A DNA stretch of 64,000 nt from Drosophila pseudoobscura (lineage: Eukaryota; Arthropoda; Insecta; Diptera; Drosophilidae). This document shows, piece by piece, positions 61,600 through 64,000 of this stretch. The position numbers and the translations under genes are program-made. Every line of letters starts with the position of its first letter. Position 1 is the first letter of the stretch. The stretch spans positions 26,288,001 to 26,352,000 of the forward strand of contig NC_046679.1 of NCBI RefSeq assembly GCF_009870125.1. The letters run 5' to 3'. The notes under the pieces are model-generated. The model ran no database searches and was not told the DNA's origin. It saw only the letters and a list, made by a program, of their open reading frames with translations.

Positions 61600-64000
61600 T
61601 TGTTTTGACCTCAATTTCCGATTACTGGTGTATCCGGAGAGCATCGATAAAAGCTGTTATCTCTGCTGGCAATGCCTCTTCGCCTGACCTCTGGCAACAC
61701 CCGTAAAAATCGCAATTTGCTTGTAAATATTGCCTTTTTGTTTTGTGTCGTTTTGTCGAATACGTAACAAAATATTTGCACAAAAATATTGATTTTCAAG
61801 CCAAAGCAAAGTCGAGGAGGGGCCTTCTTTGGTTCCCCGATGGTCGCTCCAAAAGATATTGAAAGCGAGCGTTCATTCAACTCTTGAGGGAACAGAATGA
61901 AAGAATAAACAGAACTGAGTCGAAAGAATCTGAGAAGGAATTGCGTAAGTGAGAGATAGATAGATAGAGAGATAGAGAGAGAGAGAGATTCCATAGAATT
62001 AATTACAGGCACTTGATGGCCTGCTAATTTCCAAGATAAACAAAAACAGTTTCAGTTTTCAGGCAAGAGCTAACGATCGTGTGCATGCGATCATTCTATG
62101 TATATAACTAGTCCTCTATATACTCGCACTTCCTCTGTATGTATGTACATTCTCTCTGTGCGGTCGATCAGTGTTTTTTTTTCGAAATGCAGTTTTCTGT
62201 TTAACGGTAATTGGCATACAACTCGTGCCGATCGGCGCAACTGTAAATGTTAGCATTCGATATTACCATATTCTCTATATGCTATGTACTATATTCCGCC
62301 AGAAATCAAAGGTCGAACACTTGCTGGGCTGGCTCCACAGGTCTGGGCGTTAAATTGAAAGGTGGTTTCCAAGACCAAAACGATAATTGCCAAAATGGAG
62401 ATAATACGGATGATAAGATATTGCAGAGCAAAAACCAAGAAAATATCCCCAATACCTGGTATTTCCCATACATGATCTCATCACGGGAATTTCCCATAAA
62501 CTCATCATCCGTGGAAATGAATTACTGAGAGCTCAATTACCCTTCAGAATTTTCTAGTTTAAAAATACCGCCATCAAATAAAGTACCAATAGCTGGAAGT
62601 GGAGGGAAATGTCCCTTTCACTCATCAGTGAAGGGAATTTCCCACTTAGTCACATCCACGCGAAAAGGGGGAGGGGGGGTGGGATCGAATCATATCAACA
62701 CAAAAGAAACGCAAAAAAGGCATACAAAAATAAATCATATATTTTTGGCAATTAAACAATCGAATAAGGGGAGGGGGGGTAGGGTTAAAGGGTTGACTAA
62801 GAAAGTAACACCAACCTTTTGTTCTTGCTAATCAGCCACTGGAAATAATGTTGATTCTCTTGTTGAATGGAAATTTAAAACACAAAAATGCACTGGCACA
62901 CTCACTGTCACAGTCACTGTCACCGTCACCGTCACAGTTATGTGAACGGACGAGAACACTACTATACTCTTGAATTTTTGTAAACAATTTCGCGATTAGG
63001 CTAACAATTTTTGTAAATAAGAAGAGAACGGACGTTTGTTGAAGATTAAAACGAAATTATTATTATTATTATTTCAGTGGGCAGAGGGGAGCAGGGGGTT
63101 TTGAACATCCAAACACTTGGAAGGTGTTGACTTTCGAGATTAGATTAATAACATTTCCACACACACACACACACACACGAGCGCGCACGCACTCATTTCT
63201 CACTGCTTAAGTAATTATCAGCCATTTTGTTCAACACCAAATAAATCACACACTAGCAGCAGTGGCAACAACAACAACGTGAAGAGCAATTGCAATATCA
63301 GCAATAAGAGGAATTAATTGATTTTAATAAAAACAATGCGAGCGGGAAAAATTATTCGGGCGCGCGTTTCCACTTTGGACACCACTGATCGAGGCGGCAG
63401 AACTGGAAGCAGCGGAGGGTAGCTGCGCTGCTGCTGCTGCTGCCTACGTCACTGGCAGGCACTCTCACAAATTTAATTTATTTAAGAATTATTACAACAA
63501 AAAAGCAGCAAGACTCGCGAAGAAATGAAAGAAGCAACGGAGGCAAATAAAAGTATTTATTTGTCCATGGAAAATTTCCAAACGCTGCCAAAACCTCCAT
63601 CCCTCCCCTCCCGACACTGCCAACGTCCGCTGCTTCCACTGTTGTTCACATGTGTGTGAGTGAGTGTGTGCTGCTGTGCGCAACAGCTGATCGTTGATTA
63701 TTGATTTTTTATTTTAATACTGGAATTATATGTACACTCTCTCCACACACGCAATTCTTGCTATTGTTGATCAACTAAATGATAAATACTGACTGTCGAT
63801 TGCCGAGTATTTTGCGCACATTTCATTTCCAAGAGCAGAGAAAAAGATTAAATGCCACAATATTGCACTTCACGAGGCGTTCTGTTGTTGTTGCATTTGC
63901 TGCTGGCCGCTGCCCTTTCCGTTCGCGCACAATTAAAAGCTTGGTACGCAGCTTATCACAAAACAATATTATTCGGCACAAAAACACACATTCCACACAC
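61600..64000. other. Noncoding right end of the window
   Basis: No coding exon is supported. Contents are GATA/GAGA microsatellite at about 61950-61988, G-rich runs at about 62665-62685 and 62766-62782, six tandem GTCACN hexamers at about 62903-62938, CA repeats at 63160-63178 and CTG runs near 63425-63440. The last 1.1 kb (dense CTG/CAG, CA and GA words, initiator-like TCAGTA near 63795 on the minus strand) looks like promoter or noncoding leader sequence. No splice-linked coding sequence ties it to any gene here. Confidence 0.4.
62903..62938. repeat. GTCACN hexamer tandem repeat
   Basis: Six consecutive hexamers of the form GTCAC followed by A, T or C (CTGTCACAGTCACTGTCACC and so on), near the right end of the window. 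Confidence 0.7.

Overview
This is a eukaryotic window that reads as Drosophila genomic DNA. The evidence is a set of recognisable fly genes (eca, the DDRGK1 orthologue, a SMYD5 orthologue, the AMPK gamma gene SNF4Agamma, and Snmp1), short introns of 55-82 nt, poly-Gln/Ser/His/acidic tracts in coding exons, and Drosophila core-promoter motifs (Ohler motif 1, E-box motif 5, DRE-like TATCGATA). The gene order and an extra p24 gene suggest a species outside the melanogaster complex, possibly of the obscura group. I cannot fix the species from sequence alone.

Layout. 1-259: 5' end of an unrecognised minus-strand gene. 971-6603: a compact cluster of eca (p24 cargo receptor, minus), the DDRGK1 orthologue (UFMylation adaptor at the ER, plus), an intact four-exon chimera whose 5' half is an eca copy and whose 3' half is Smyd5 sequence (minus), and full-length Smyd5 (minus). 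7455-46094: the minus-strand gene SNF4Agamma. Its four 3' exons carry the CBS domains and are shared. At least five phase-compatible first coding exons, spread over 37 kb, give different N-termini. Its long introns hold simple repeats, a 250-bp tandem duplication, a transposon-like remnant and dispersed short motifs. 52269-54711: Snmp1 (plus), the CD36-family sensory neuron membrane protein. 54972-56252 (minus) and 59910-61544 (plus): two secreted leucine-rich-repeat proteins. 61545-64000: no coding sequence found; it may hold promoter or leader sequence of a gene further left or right.

The most notable object is the p24/Smyd5 chimera at 3540-4794. All four exons are open, the splice sites and phases are intact, and two of its three introns sit exactly where Smyd5 has introns. 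It keeps the p24 signal peptide, GOLD lumenal domain, coiled coil and membrane span. The p24 sorting tail (FF...KKLV) is replaced by about 160 residues of Smyd5 origin that lack the SET catalytic NHSC core. The arrangement is what one tandem duplication from inside eca to inside Smyd5 would give, followed by loss of the second DDRGK1 copy. The copy spacings (3112 bp on the eca side, 1839 bp on the Smyd5 side) differ by 1273 bp, about the size of the DDRGK1 gene plus flanks.

How the genes relate: eca and the chimera belong to the ER-Golgi p24 system, DDRGK1 is an ER membrane protein, SNF4Agamma is the energy-sensing subunit of AMPK, and Snmp1 acts in pheromone-sensing neurons. They look like neighbours rather than one pathway. 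Exon boundaries were built by hand from splice consensus, reading phase and protein continuity. They are strong for the named genes, but transcript ends were not determined.
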